Source: Leishmania infantum JPCM5 (lineage: Eukaryota > Euglenozoa > Kinetoplastea > Trypanosomatida > Trypanosomatidae). Taken from it: a DNA stretch of 64,000 bases. The DNA lies in NCBI RefSeq assembly GCF_000002875.2, contig NC_009402.2, positions 5,001-69,000 on the forward strand, read 5' to 3'. This document shows positions 17,610 to 28,328 of the stretch, in pieces (position 1 is the first letter of the stretch; every line of letters begins with the position of its first letter). The notes below the pieces were generated by a model that worked only from the letters and a program-made list of their open reading frames with translations, searched no databases and had not been told where the DNA came from. A program made the position numbers and the translations under genes.

Positions 17610-19784
17610 TCAACGACGGCGCGGAGGTGGCTTTGGGCGGTTCACTGTGTTCGCACATCGCGGAATATGACGCGCCGCGACGTCGGGCGCAAAGCGGCGC
17701 TGGCAATGGGGACAGGGCACGTAATCGGGATTCGTCGAGTACGTTGGTGGTGGCAAGTCCTTGGCGGTTCCGCCTGCTTTCAAGACTTGATCCACCTGCC
17801 GAGCCTCGCGCAGCGCGCGGCGAAACGATTCACTCTCCGCCTTCCAATCGCGCTTCGGGGCAGTCGGCTGCGACCCGGCAGAGGGCTTCGCTGCGGCAAT
17901 GGCCCCCTCTGGCAGCCGCTGCTTTGTTGCATTGAAGACGCGCCGCTTCTTCTGCGAGCCGCAGATGCGCTCATGCTTTGCCAGAGACTCGGAGGCAAAC
18001 CGGCGACCACAGTGACTGCACGGCACCCGCTCCAGGTCATCTTCAGCGTATGCGCGGGACTCATCATCAGTGTGTTCTTCTGTAGGGGGGCAGGCGCTGC
18101 GCGTCGCGGGTCGTGCCGGAGCGGCAGAGCTGGCCACCGGCGCTGTGGTGGTTTTGGCTGGTTCGCTCGCAGAGGGCTGCTGTGGCCTGCTTGTCATCGC
18201 GGCCTTCAGGCGTGCAACATGGGATGGCGGTAGTGTGCCGTCAGCACGACGAGGCGGACCACCGTCTTTTGTGGTGGGCACCTTCAGTGCCTCTAGTCGG
18301 CCTCCGCAGTCCTCGCAAAAAACAGCCGTTGTGTCCTCCACAGTTTCGTTGCACTTGGCGCAATAAAGCACCGCCTTGTGCTCAGTAGAACCTCCCGCAC
18401 GGAAGGAAGGAGGCGTAGCGGCTGCTCCTGCTGCTGCAGGGGCTGGGGTGAGATCGGCATCGCCAAGCGCGGCGCCGCAGTTGTCGCAAAAGTTGCCGTC
18501 GGCGTCGCTGATCGCCTCGCACGCCGGGCACACGACGCTGCGCACCGTTGACGCGTGCTTGTTCGGCCCGCCTGGGGTACGCTCATGCGCCGACGCGCCT
18601 TTAACGGGCTGCCCGCACGTTCCGCAAAACCGCGAGCCATGCGGGATGCGCTCCCCACAGTGCTGGCACGGGCTGGAGAGCTGCTTGGACACGAAGCTGT
18701 GACCGCAATCGCGACAGAACTTCGCATCGGCGTCGTACTCCACTGCATCGCACTGCGGACACACGCGGCTCTCAGCGGGGAGGGTGGAGTGGCGAGTGAG
18801 CCGGTTGCGCTTCGGGTGAATCCAGTCCTCGCCGGCGGAGGAGGTCGGTGGGTCTTGCTTCTGCTGCTGCTTCTCACTGCGCGGTGTCTGATCACCGACG
18901 CTGGCCTTTGGGGCGGCAGTCTCCGCTGGTGTCGTCGCCGTTGTGGACGTTGGACATCTGGCGCCCCCAGCCGCCTTTGCCTTGCGTGGAGAGGTTGGCT
19001 TGGGTGGATTGTCGGGGCGGCATGAGCGCAAGTGCACCACTAGCCGATCTGGCAAGAATCTGCGACTGCAGTTGGGGCACTCCTCTAGGTTGTTCATGAA
19101 CTCTTGGAACTGCTCCTCGGCCTGCTCGCGCGGTGAGGCGCCGGGGCGGCCGCGCCAATTCACCGTGTCGGGGTGCTTTGGAGGGTGGCCACGCGAGCGT
19201 GGGTCGGCGTTCTGCCACTGTGCCAGCTTCTTTTCGTAGCACTGCGGCACGTGGATCCCGATGGAGGCGGTGCCGAACTGCTGCCCGCACAAGTAACACG
19301 TCGGGAGAAGCGGGGGGCCGGGGGAGAGCGACCGGCGTCCGGCCGCGCGCCGCGGCTCGCTCTTGGGTTTGCCGCCTCCTGGTGTGCTACCCCCACCCCC
19401 GTCCGCCTTCATTTTGGAGGGTGGGACGCCAACCTTGCCATCACCTTTGCAGCCGCGCAGGTGCACGGGCAGCCGGTCTGGCAGAAATGTGCGGGCGCAG
19501 TGCGGACACGCAACTAGCTGGGAGTTGAACTCTTGATATTGTTCTTTATTGATGGCCTCAACCGAGGCACCGTTGCCGCCTTTCCACTTGACCGTGTCGG
19601 GGTGCTTGGGCTTTGGGCCTCGGACAGCCGGGTCAGTCACTTCCCACTGACTGAGCTTCTTCTGGTAGCACTGGGGGACATGAATGCCAATGGAGGCGCT
19701 ACCGAACTGCTGACCGCACAGATAGCAGACGCGGAACTGAGGGCGGTGAGCCGCCGGCTTCACCTCCGTTAATAAAGGAGGCAT
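17610..19784 (-). CDS. Multi-zinc-finger protein (C2HC fingers plus zinc ribbons)
   Basis: The 724-residue protein carries six C2HC-type fingers of the ZC2HC1/ZNF474 class (C-x2-C ... H-x3-5-C): about residues 20-39, 93-112, 163-182, 237-256, and two C-terminal ones (CSHCGRRFASESLAKHERIC near 593, CPHCQRRFAPDVAARHIPRC near 694). Between them lie four zinc ribbons (for example CPQCDAVEYDADAKFCRDCG, CPACEAISDADGNFCDNCG) at about 340-490. Linkers are Pro/Ala/Thr-rich and disordered. The first two fingers plus linker are duplicated almost word for word in the next two. ZC2HC1-type proteins are often flagellar or testis proteins in other eukaryotes, but the role here is unknown. The ATG at 19784 is clear. 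Confidence 0.88.
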   Translation of the reverse strand: MPPLLTEVKPAAHRPQFRVCYLCGQQFGSASIGIHVPQCYQKKLSQWEVTDPAVRGPKPKHPDTVKWKGGNGASVEAINKEQYQEFNSQLVACPHCARTFLPDRLPVHLRGCKGDGKVGVPPSKMKADGGGGSTPGGGKPKSEPRRAAGRRSLSPGPPLLPTCYLCGQQFGTASIGIHVPQCYEKKLAQWQNADPRSRGHPPKHPDTVNWRGRPGASPREQAEEQFQEFMNNLEECPNCSRRFLPDRLVVHLRSCRPDNPPKPTSPRKAKAAGGARCPTSTTATTPAETAAPKASVGDQTPRSEKQQQKQDPPTSSAGEDWIHPKRNRLTRHSTLPAESRVCPQCDAVEYDADAKFCRDCGHSFVSKQLSSPCQHCGERIPHGSRFCGTCGQPVKGASAHERTPGGPNKHASTVRSVVCPACEAISDADGNFCDNCGAALGDADLTPAPAAAGAAATPPSFRAGGSTEHKAVLYCAKCNETVEDTTAVFCEDCGGRLEALKVPTTKDGGPPRRADGTLPPSHVARLKAAMTSRPQQPSASEPAKTTTAPVASSAAPARPATRSACPPTEEHTDDESRAYAEDDLERVPCSHCGRRFASESLAKHERICGSQKKRRVFNATKQRLPEGAIAAAKPSAGSQPTAPKRDWKAESESFRRALREARQVDQVLKAGGTAKDLPPPTYSTNPDYVPCPHCQRRFAPDVAARHIPRCANTVNRPKPPPRRR

Positions 19785-20929
19785 CGTTTCTCTCTTCTCG
19801 CGGCTTTGGAAGGACTAGTGCCACGTCCGAAAGAAGCTTCAAGTGCGCACGGCTTTCACCCGCAGAGAGTCCTTCTTTCCACGCCCCGCACCGGAGACGG
19901 GGAAGGGCCAAACAAAAAGGCAAAGTGGAAGAGAAACGGTGGTGCAAAGGGGGGAGTCGCGGCGAAGGCGAAAAGACGACGACGTCTGCGCGAAACAGGA
20001 ACGGTCACCGACATGGGAGGTGGGGAGTGAGCGAGACCGTGGCATAGAAAGCGGCTCAGAACATGATGGATTGCCATGGCAAGGGGGCGGGCGAGGGCCC
20101 CCGCTCAACCTCTGAGATGATGTCTACACAAAACAGAGGTGGCGGGGAAAAAGGAGAGGCGAGCGGAGCACGCTGGAAGGCAGCGTGCAGAGAGAGAGAG
20201 AAAAGCCGCGGGTCGGACAACACAAAAACGGAGATCTGGTGGAGTCACCTCCGCGGGAGCACGAAAATATCGGCTACGATATCTCCACGTTGAGCTGAAG
20301 ATCAGTTGCCTCCATCGCGTTTCGTTTCGTGATTTGATTGGGGCGCTGCACGCCCATGTATACACGAGCCAAGCATAGTAAGCAACCCCTACACAGAGGC
20401 GGGTGGGGAGGGGGGGGCGGTGCGGGAGATGTGGAAGCGATATCGGATGAGGGAAGAGCATACAGGAAAAGAGGGTGCTACACGCCATTAGTGCTGCTAA
20501 CGGCGGAAGAGAAAATCGAAGATAGGGGGTGGCACAGACGCATACCTCACACACCAACAATCAGAGTTACCGGCAGCCGACACGGCAAGCAGAAAGGCAC
20601 ACGCACGCCCCCCACCGAAGAACAAGAGACACACGGCACTCGTGATCTAGAAAAGCACGCATCGGCCACAATACCAGGTCGGGAGCAGAGGAGCATGAAG
20701 AGGGGGACGAGAGGTGGAGGGTGAAAGACACGCACCAGCAGCTCAGAGACGGGAGAAAGCGGAAGAAACCCAGCTTTGTCTCAGTCGCGAGCATAGGGTT
20801 GTGCACCCCTTCAGTAGACTGGCGAGACGCAAGTAAGCACGGGCATAAGCCTCTTCCCATCCCTCTCCCTGCATCCGCTCCATACAGTTGAGAAAGAAAT
20901 ATAAAAAAGGTGAAACCAAGGCGCTACGT
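19785..20929. other. Intergenic spacer
   Basis: Long purine-rich plus-strand stretches (19880-20060, 20130-20220, 20395-20510) give pyrimidine tracts in the transcribed direction. No gene seen. Confidence 0.6.
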
Positions 20930-22369
20930 CTACTGAATCGCTGTGGGGCCGGGCTGCGTGACGTTCGATGGGTACTTGGCGCCCTCCAGCGGCTTGATGC
21001 GGAACTGCTGACCGGGGTAGATCTCCTGAGCAAGGGCCTCGAGGCCATCGGTGCGGCCGAAGCCCGGCTCTGCCTTCGCGCGATAGATGCCGAACTTCTT
21101 CGCCGCCTCCTCCTCCTGCTGAAAGGCAGCCTTGTCCGCCGCCTCCAGCTCCTTGAAGGCGATGTCCAGCTCATGCAAGGGGGCGAGCTTTCGGATGCCA
21201 CGTTCAACCTCGGCAGCCTCGCGGATGGTGTGTGGCGTGTACGCGATACGCTCCCAGCTCGCCAGCCGATCGAAAAGAGTGCTACGGCGGTTCACCTGAT
21301 CCAGCTCGAAGGTGAGGACGTAGTTGTCGTCGAACCACGGGTTGGGCACCGTCCAGGCGGCAAGCTTGCCAAAGAAGCGACCGAAACCGCGGTAGCACGG
21401 CACTACAAGGCGCTTCTCGAAGTGGCGAGCAATCTCCCGGAACGCCTCCACGTGGCTCAGCGTCTGCGGGCCACCAAGGTCGAACTTGTAGCGCACGGCA
21501 CGGTGGGACATGGAGCACCGCACGACGGCACGCGCGGCGTCAACGACCCACGTGGGCTGCACCTGCGTGTTCGGGAAGCATGCTGGGTAGATGTAGCGGC
21601 CCAGACCGCGGTAGCGGTAGTTCTTGCCGTATAGTGGGCCGAAGCGAATAATGGTGGCGTCCGGGTGGTTGGCACCGACGGCATCTTCTCCGCGGGCGCG
21701 GAAGTCGACGTAGTTCGACTCTGATGCAAAAGTGGCGTCGAGGCCGTTGCAGAAAATGACACGCTCTGCTCGTACGCTGCGCGCAGTCCAGCTGACGTTT
21801 GTAGCGCCGATCAGGAACACGTCATGATGGCTATTGTTGGCGTATTCGGCGTGGTAGTCGACAGCGAAAATAAGAGTGTCGCTCCCGTTTGCGGCGACGT
21901 TGACTTGAATCCGGTCTGTCACGTCGCACTCGTGCAGCTCTAGCTTGTCTGGGTGATTGCGCAGGAGGCCGTCAAGGTCGGATCCTTGCGGGATGAGCGT
22001 GGGGTAGCGCGTGGTGGCGCGTACCTTTTCGATGTCTGGGTGCTCGCACAGCTCCCGCACAATCTCAGCTCCGAGGTAGCCGCTGGCGCCAAAGACGGTG
22101 ACGCGCTTCGCTGGCTTCGGGTTGAGGCGACGCCGCTCGTGCGGCAGGCGCACAGCAGGGTTTGGCAAAAGCATCGTAGCCCAATATGGGCCGCGCTCGT
22201 AGCCGAAGCCACCGCCCGTAGTCTTCGGCTTCTGGGTCGGGTACATTTGGCACAAGTCCTTGCGGTCGAGGAACATGGACTCGGGCTGGTGACCGAACGG
22301 GTCCCAGAAGGTGCGCACAGCGCCTACGGTGGCGACGGCACACGCCGACCTGACTGAAAACCGCTGCAT
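20930..22369 (-). CDS. NDUFA9: NDUFA9-like (39 kDa) subunit of NADH:ubiquinone oxidoreductase
   Basis: The 479-residue protein is an atypical short-chain dehydrogenase. The Rossmann motif V-F-G-A-S-G-Y-L-G is at residues 92-100 and is followed by strands and loops of the NDUFA9 type (ATIIRFGPLYGKNYRYRGLG; WVVDAARAVV). NDUFA9 binds NADPH structurally at the matrix arm/membrane arm junction of complex I and does not turn over substrate. The first 25 residues (MQRFSVRSACAVATVGAVRTF) look like a mitochondrial presequence. The open frame begins at 22381 with GTG; the ATG at 22369 is used. A C-terminal Glu/Ala helix followed by a Pro-rich tail is longer than in animal homologues. Confidence 0.88.
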   Translation of the reverse strand: MQRFSVRSACAVATVGAVRTFWDPFGHQPESMFLDRKDLCQMYPTQKPKTTGGGFGYERGPYWATMLLPNPAVRLPHERRRLNPKPAKRVTVFGASGYLGAEIVRELCEHPDIEKVRATTRYPTLIPQGSDLDGLLRNHPDKLELHECDVTDRIQVNVAANGSDTLIFAVDYHAEYANNSHHDVFLIGATNVSWTARSVRAERVIFCNGLDATFASESNYVDFRARGEDAVGANHPDATIIRFGPLYGKNYRYRGLGRYIYPACFPNTQVQPTWVVDAARAVVRCSMSHRAVRYKFDLGGPQTLSHVEAFREIARHFEKRLVVPCYRGFGRFFGKLAAWTVPNPWFDDNYVLTFELDQVNRRSTLFDRLASWERIAYTPHTIREAAEVERGIRKLAPLHELDIAFKELEAADKAAFQQEEEAAKKFGIYRAKAEPGFGRTDGLEALAQEIYPGQQFRIKPLEGAKYPSNVTQPGPTAIQ

Positions 22370-23741
22370 GCCTAATAGCACACGTTAATTTGAAGGGTTG
22401 CTGTGTTACTGCCTTTTTTGAGGGGCTGAGAAAAAGCAGCTAAGCAGAATGGGTCGGGGAAGGAGAGTCAGGCAAGAAAGGTGTAAGACAGCGTGCTACA
22501 CGCTACCGTTTCTTCACCCCTCTCTACTGTGTTTTGTGTGTGCGTACTACTTATCGCGGCCTTCGCTCACTTGTCGGCAAGGCTGCGAGTGTCTGTTGCT
22601 TTCGCCGCGACGCCGGTAATGCTCGGGCAGCGGGAAACGGGGAGGGGAAAAAAAACAAGAAGCCCGAGAATAAAAAAAATGCTCCTATACTGCTATGACC
22701 TCGGTGCTTTGCGTGCGAGCACAGCAGCCAGCGAAAAAAAAAAGTGCACGCACGCGGCTGAGCAACACCAACAAAAAAAGTATCAGTGCCGAAAACGAGC
22801 GGAAGGAAAGGAAGGAAGGGGTCGGAAAATAGAAGCAGAGCTGAGGAGCACGGCTGCTTGTACATTTTGAGCGCAAGAAGCTACGCGTGGGGGGGGGGAG
22901 GAGGAGGAAGAGGAGGGGGGAGGGTCCGCATTCGTTTTTGAACGGAGAAAACTGAAATGAGCACCGTATCCTCTAAAAGCGTCTGTGAAACGTTACACCA
23001 GATGCGTCTACCGCCGGCCTGGGCCCCACAACACGCTTAGGCATCGTTCTCTTTTTAGCTGTCGTTTATGTTCACAGGTTCAACTAATCTTCTTAGGCAC
23101 CTCTCGGCCCCCTACAGCGTGTGCTCCCGCGCCTGACACGACACTATTGGATGAAACACATGACCACAAAAAGAGCTGCACAACGAGCATGCAGTGCGCC
23201 TTGCCACCTGTTCCGGGTCGCACAAAGAAGAGTGTGATGGCTTTCGCTCCTCACGCCTCCCACCTGCCCGCGACAGAGCGCTGCGAACAGCCGAATTATC
23301 GTCTTCCCTTGTGTAGCCTCATATCCCCAGAAAGATTTCTCTCTTGTCGCGCACAATGTGTGCTTCATGGCTGCTCTACGCCTCGCATTGCAGCTCTCAC
23401 GCCCCCCCCCTTTGTCAGGAATCGCACATTGCCGTTCTCCTCGAACAGCATGTGCGCGTAACTAGCACGGTCGTGGCGCAAAAGGAGAGGCGGAACATCG
23501 ATACGCATCGCTCAAAAGAATACAGGGCAGAGAAGGTAAGGTGCACAGTCATGGGTAAGAGAACAGGGTGGGGAGGTGAGCGTGCATGCTTCCACTCCTT
23601 CTAGTACCCATGGCGATAGAGGAGCAGTCTATAGGTCTGTTATCGACTCCCTCATTCGGCGCCTAGGCACCCTCGTGCACAACACCACCAGCAGCCGCAC
23701 CAGGCTATCGACATTGGCTGCGTATCGAAGCGCTGGGGCGC
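22370..23741. other. Intergenic spacer
   Basis: Plus strand 22636-22930 is rich in A and G runs (A8-A9 tracts, G-run near 22890), a pyrimidine-rich region in the transcribed direction. A C9 run occurs at about 23402-23410. No gene seen. Confidence 0.6.
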
Positions 23742-26180
23742 CTATTCATTCTCAAACGAGATGATCCAGTCGGCCGCCACGAGGACGCTGGGCTTGCGGA
23801 CAACCACGGTCTGTCCCAGCTGCTCGAACTCGAGCGGCGTCGCCACCTCCGTCTCGTCCACGCGGGTGTTCAAGACCGCCTTGCTGACCTTGCCAACGTA
23901 GCCGTAGATCACAACACGCTCGACGGCGTTGACGGCGTTGTAAAGCCCTGAGGTCCCCGGGGAGTTCGGGTAGGCGCTGTTCTGGAGCACCTGATTCGAG
24001 TAGGAGAACGCGCGGTGCACAAAGGCGCCCTTTTTGTAATCGTAGGTGGTACCATCGTCAATGTACAGGTCCCCGTAGCTGTTTCCCTGCGCGTTGAGGG
24101 CCACGAAGAGCGTGAAAGGGTCCAGGCGGGCTGCAAAGCTGCTGCGCCGAAGCCGCAACTTCATTGGGACAATGTGGCCACCACGCAGGAACATCGGTAT
24201 CGTATCTTTGTCCACTGGCATTGTGTGCTGTCCGACTGCCAGCTCGCCCGAGAAGTAGTTGTACCACAGCGCTTCCTTGGGCAGCGGCACCGTCACCTCC
24301 GTCACGCTCGGCTTCACTACTGGCCGCACTAGAATGGAGGGGCCGAAGAGGTAAGTGTTCTGCACCTCGCGCAACTCCGACTGCCTAGGGAATTCGTAGA
24401 AGAGAGGGCGCATGATGGTGTTGCCCTCGGTATGCGCGTGGTAGAAAGTAGTGTAGAGGTACGGCAGCATGGCGTACCGCAGCGCCAAGGCGCTTCGAAC
24501 AAGAGACTGGGCCTCAGCCGAGAACGTCCACGGCTCGCGACGCTTCGTATCGAGGTGGGAGTGGGCGCGGTAAAAAGGCACAAAGACACCGGCCTGCATC
24601 CACCGCACAAACAGCTCCTCCTCGGGGTCGAAGAAGAAGCCACCAATGTCGCAGCCGCAGAAAGGGTAGTTTGAGATGGACAAGGAGAGCAGCTCTGGAA
24701 TGCTGTTCTCCAGGTGGTCCCAGCGGGCCATGTTGTCGCCCGTCCACATCGCCGCATACCGCTGCGACCCAGAAAAGAAGCTTCGCGTAAGGATGAAAGG
24801 ACGCTCGGGCGCCGTGTTGGGGCCGCCGGCTTCGAGCATTCCTTTGTGGACAGCCTGGACCGAGTAGAAGCTGTACGCGTTGTGCACAAAACGATGCTCG
24901 ACGGTATGGCCATTGTCCAGGCTGTGCACCGCCGTCTTGGGCATGGTGCCCCTCTCGCCACCGAACACTGACGGCTCGTTCATGTCCACCCAGGTGTGGA
25001 TGTCGCGGCTGCCGCCCGGGTAGCGGTCATCGTGGAAGAACTGCGAGTACCAGACGCGCGTGCGTGTGTTGAAGAAGTCCGGCCACGAGCTGCTCCCCGG
25101 CCAGCATTTGCCCACGTAGTCCTCCCCAGAGGCATCTTTGACGTAGTAGCCACCCTTCTGAGCCTCATTGTGCACGTAATACCCCTCGTCGCGCTTCACG
25201 TGCGGGTCCCTGACAGTGACCAACTTTCGACCCTTGGACGCCAGGGCGTCCGTCAGTGCCTTGGGGTCAGGGAAGGTGTAGGGGTCCCACGTGAAGTACT
25301 TTTTCTTGTCTGTGTGCTCGATGTCAAGCCACAGCACGTCGTACGGCATATTATGAGTATCGAAGCCCTCGTCCACGGAGAGGCAGTCCTTCGTGTTCAA
25401 GTAGTTCCAGCGGCACTGGTGCAGTCCCAGACTGAAGTAGGGTGGCATCACCGTCGCTCCAGTGAGAGCCGCGTGCTGCTGCTGCACCTTTGTCGGAGTG
25501 GGGCCCGGCAGGAAAAAGATGTCGATCGCGCCGACCTCGGGCTTCCATTGACACGACGGTGCCGCACTGTCGGCGCTGACGCCCACATTGGTCTCAGACG
25601 GGTTGAGAAAGAGAACGCCGCACGTGGACTTCGGCGCGTACGCCATGATAAAGGGGATGACGCCGTAGAGCGCCTCGGTACTGTTTACCGAATACTGGAA
25701 GGTGTCCGTGTTGTACATTTCGTACACGTTCCCCCCTCGCAGCGGCAGGTCCGCTGCGTGTTCGGCCAGGCCGTACATCGTCTGTGCAGCAGGGAATGTG
25801 AAGTTGACCTCCGGCGCCGCCATCGCGTCGGCGAATGCGGTCACCTCTACGAGTGAGCTCCCGTGGCACGAGAACTCGAAGCGCACATGCGGAGGCGCCA
25901 TGCTAATCGTCAGCATGCACTTCCCGTGTGGGATGCTCCACTGCGCATCGCTAGCTCCTTTGGTAGCCTGTAATGCCACAGCGTCTGGCAGGATGATGCC
26001 ATCGGGCTGATATGTCCACTTGTCCCCCGGCTTCGCAGTCAGTCGCACCACATCGTTTGGGTAGCCGATCGCCTCCAATGCCAGACCGCCCTCTGTCGTT
26101 ACCACGGTCACCGCCGAGGCGACGGTGGTCACCAGCAGGAGTAGTGCAAAAACAATCGGGGCCATATGAGAACGTCGCAT
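23742..26180 (-). CDS. Alpha-glucosidase II catalytic subunit (GH31)
   Basis: The 812-residue protein belongs to glycoside hydrolase family 31 and trims glucose from N-glycans in the endoplasmic reticulum during glycoprotein folding. A signal peptide is seen at 1-28 (hydrophobic core IVFALLLLVTTVASA). The GH31 nucleophile lies in W-V-D-M-N-E-P-S-V-F, Asp399, and the acid/base in M-W-T-G-D-N, Asp482; upstream V-L-W-L-D-I-E-H-T-D and the later R-A-H-S-H-L-D-T-K-R-R-E-P-W are also conserved. It has no ER retention signal of its own, which is normal since the beta subunit retains it. The open frame starts at 26198 with TTG; the ATG at 26180 is used. A nearby ATG at 26165 would also leave an intact signal peptide. 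Confidence 0.95.
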   Translation of the reverse strand: MRRSHMAPIVFALLLLVTTVASAVTVVTTEGGLALEAIGYPNDVVRLTAKPGDKWTYQPDGIILPDAVALQATKGASDAQWSIPHGKCMLTISMAPPHVRFEFSCHGSSLVEVTAFADAMAAPEVNFTFPAAQTMYGLAEHAADLPLRGGNVYEMYNTDTFQYSVNSTEALYGVIPFIMAYAPKSTCGVLFLNPSETNVGVSADSAAPSCQWKPEVGAIDIFFLPGPTPTKVQQQHAALTGATVMPPYFSLGLHQCRWNYLNTKDCLSVDEGFDTHNMPYDVLWLDIEHTDKKKYFTWDPYTFPDPKALTDALASKGRKLVTVRDPHVKRDEGYYVHNEAQKGGYYVKDASGEDYVGKCWPGSSSWPDFFNTRTRVWYSQFFHDDRYPGGSRDIHTWVDMNEPSVFGGERGTMPKTAVHSLDNGHTVEHRFVHNAYSFYSVQAVHKGMLEAGGPNTAPERPFILTRSFFSGSQRYAAMWTGDNMARWDHLENSIPELLSLSISNYPFCGCDIGGFFFDPEEELFVRWMQAGVFVPFYRAHSHLDTKRREPWTFSAEAQSLVRSALALRYAMLPYLYTTFYHAHTEGNTIMRPLFYEFPRQSELREVQNTYLFGPSILVRPVVKPSVTEVTVPLPKEALWYNYFSGELAVGQHTMPVDKDTIPMFLRGGHIVPMKLRLRRSSFAARLDPFTLFVALNAQGNSYGDLYIDDGTTYDYKKGAFVHRAFSYSNQVLQNSAYPNSPGTSGLYNAVNAVERVVIYGYVGKVSKAVLNTRVDETEVATPLEFEQLGQTVVVRKPSVLVAADWIISFENE

Positions 26181-26966
26181 CCCTGGCGGCGGTGCCAAGC
26201 CACGGACGAGGGTCGAAAGAGAGAGAGGACTTAAGGAGAAGTGTACAGATAAAATAGCGCCTGCTGTGCAAGCGCATCGTGCAGCAAACGCGCCACAGCC
26301 AACGGGCCCACGATGCCAACCGTCCAGTGTTGGGCCGAGAAGGGCGGCGGGGGTGCGTCAACAACGCAGATCGGAACGCAAGAAGAGAAGAAACGAGCAT
26401 AAAAGAAGAAGACAGAAAAGACTATTTCACAGAGGGCCCACTCTCACACTGGAGGAGGAGGGGGAGTTGGCCCAGAGAGAATACCAAGGTAAGAAAGAGT
26501 GCCCCTGTCGATGTACAGCGCGTGTCCGTCACAACCAATGGCATGGGGAGAGTGAGGAAGGTATCAAGCAAAAAGATGAAGAGCAGAAACGGCCAAAGAA
26601 GAACATTGTGTGAGAGAGCGAGACGCATGCGAGCAGCACATGCCCAGGGACACCGTAGCCGCAGAACGGACGGGAGGGAGGGGGAAAAGCTGAGATGATC
26701 AACACAGCAGACGCAGTGAGAGAGGTGCACGCTAGGCTCAACGGCTGAAGAGGTGCACTGTGTTACTGCTCGTTTCATCTATTCTCTGTGTCGGTGTGCG
26801 CACGTATTACGGCACGTTGTGCCGATAAGGAAGAGCAGCCGGTACTTCTTGGCCAGCAGGTCCTTGCAACCGCCTACAACGGCGCGCGCAGGTGTTCACA
26901 TAGCGCGCGCCCATCACCGGAGAGAGGATGTCCCTCTTCGTTTCCTAGCACAAGACAGGTACACTA
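26181..26966. other. Intergenic spacer
   Basis: Purine-rich on the plus strand at 26370-26480 and 26560-26610. No gene seen. Confidence 0.6.
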
Positions 26967-28328
26967 CTACCGCTGGCGTCGCAGCTCCTTCTCGTCCACG
27001 TAGGTCAGTGACGCGTTGCGTGCAAACTCGACGTGCAGCTTGTTAAGAAATTCGGAGCCCCGATCGCTGCTCCCGACCACGGCTGCCGTCTTAGGGTCTG
27101 GTAAAAACGATGTGTTCAGCTCCGAAATGAAGAAAGTCAGCAGACCGGCCTGCGGAAGCACCAGGGACAGCTCCAGCCCTTGCTTTTGCGCCGCAGTTAC
27201 ACAAGACATGGCGGAAAGAACGACCGTAACAGTGAGGTTCGGGCACCCCTTGCGACACAGCCGCACCACCGGCGCCAACGTCTGCTCCACCGTGTAGCGA
27301 CTGCCGTGGTGCAGTACAGGGTAGTGCTCGAGGAAGACGATGCGGAAGCCGCGCTCAGCGAAGGTGTTCATGTCCGCCAGAACTTCATCCTTGAGCAAGA
27401 GCTCCTCCTCCTCCTCCGGTGGCGTACCCCTTCCTGTTGTACCATCTTCGTCGATGTGGCGCCGAGCCGCCGCCGCCGCCGCCGTCCACTCGCGTGTTCG
27501 GCGCAGTAGCACGTCTTCGATAAAGTAGAACCGCAGCTGGCGCGAGCCGTCGCTGTACTTGGACGCCTCCGACCTCTCTTCTGAGGTGGCGGAGCGGAAA
27601 ACGCGGGATAAGATGCGCCGGTTCGACCTGGCCCACGTGACACCCGCCGCTTCCAGCACTGTCGCGTCGGACGGCATCACAAAATGCAGCGGCGGCTGGG
27701 TCTGGCGATGGCGCATGCTGGCCAGTGTAGACTGCAGAATCTGCGTAGAACGGGGACTGAGCTGGCCACCTAGCGCGCCGACTGCGGCGCTGAGACGGCG
27801 CTGGAGGTCTTCCGTGCTCTGTTGAACCAGAGAGAGTCTGCTCTGCTTTCCCTGAAGCGATCCTGCCAGCGAGGATGCGCCGACGCTGCTGTCGTTGTCG
27901 TCCACACGACTCCGCTTCAGCCTGCTAACGGAGCTGCGAGCCAAGGTGTCGGTCGCATTCTGCACGTCGTAGTGAAGCACTAGCGTGTTGGCCCGCAGCT
28001 TTTTACCACCTGGTCTACTCCAGCGCACAAACACCTCGCAGCCTGCGGGTACCGCTGCAGGGTCAACCACGACCGTCGTCTCCTCACATCGGACAGCGTT
28101 GGCGACTTGCAGCTTGACGCAGATGGCGCGTTTATCGAGGAGGATGGTGTCCGTGGCGGTCTCCAGCAGCGCGATGGGCGTGCGAGGATCAACCGCGACA
28201 GTGGACTTGACACCTGCACGTGACGGAAGGGCCGCCCTCAGGGGGAGCCACAGGGTATGCGGGCTCAGCTGGTGTTTTTGCGAAAACTCGGCGAGGCTGC
28301 ACTCCTCGCTGCACACAAGGAGGCTCAT
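26967..28328 (-). CDS. PNKP-like HAD-fold protein with degenerate phosphatase motif (tentative)
   Basis: The 453-residue protein resembles the 3'-phosphatase part of polynucleotide kinase 3'-phosphatase. A strand RQLRFYFIEDVLL (about residue 250) stands where D-x-D-G-T is expected, then a helix-strand unit (MNTFAERGFRIVFLEHYP) and a C-terminal VVGSS...FLNKLHVEFARNASLTYVDEKE unit that matches the usual 'VGD...D..FA.N.G..F..PEEFF' layout. Both catalytic aspartates of D-x-D-G-T are missing, so if the assignment is right it is probably a non-catalytic relative. Residues 1-150 are beta-rich and might be a divergent FHA-like domain. The call rests on pattern memory; a structure search is needed to secure it. 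ATG at 28328. Confidence 0.6.
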   Translation of the reverse strand: MSLLVCSEECSLAEFSQKHQLSPHTLWLPLRAALPSRAGVKSTVAVDPRTPIALLETATDTILLDKRAICVKLQVANAVRCEETTVVVDPAAVPAGCEVFVRWSRPGGKKLRANTLVLHYDVQNATDTLARSSVSRLKRSRVDDNDSSVGASSLAGSLQGKQSRLSLVQQSTEDLQRRLSAAVGALGGQLSPRSTQILQSTLASMRHRQTQPPLHFVMPSDATVLEAAGVTWARSNRRILSRVFRSATSEERSEASKYSDGSRQLRFYFIEDVLLRRTREWTAAAAAARRHIDEDGTTGRGTPPEEEEELLLKDEVLADMNTFAERGFRIVFLEHYPVLHHGSRYTVEQTLAPVVRLCRKGCPNLTVTVVLSAMSCVTAAQKQGLELSLVLPQAGLLTFFISELNTSFLPDPKTAAVVGSSDRGSEFLNKLHVEFARNASLTYVDEKELRRQR

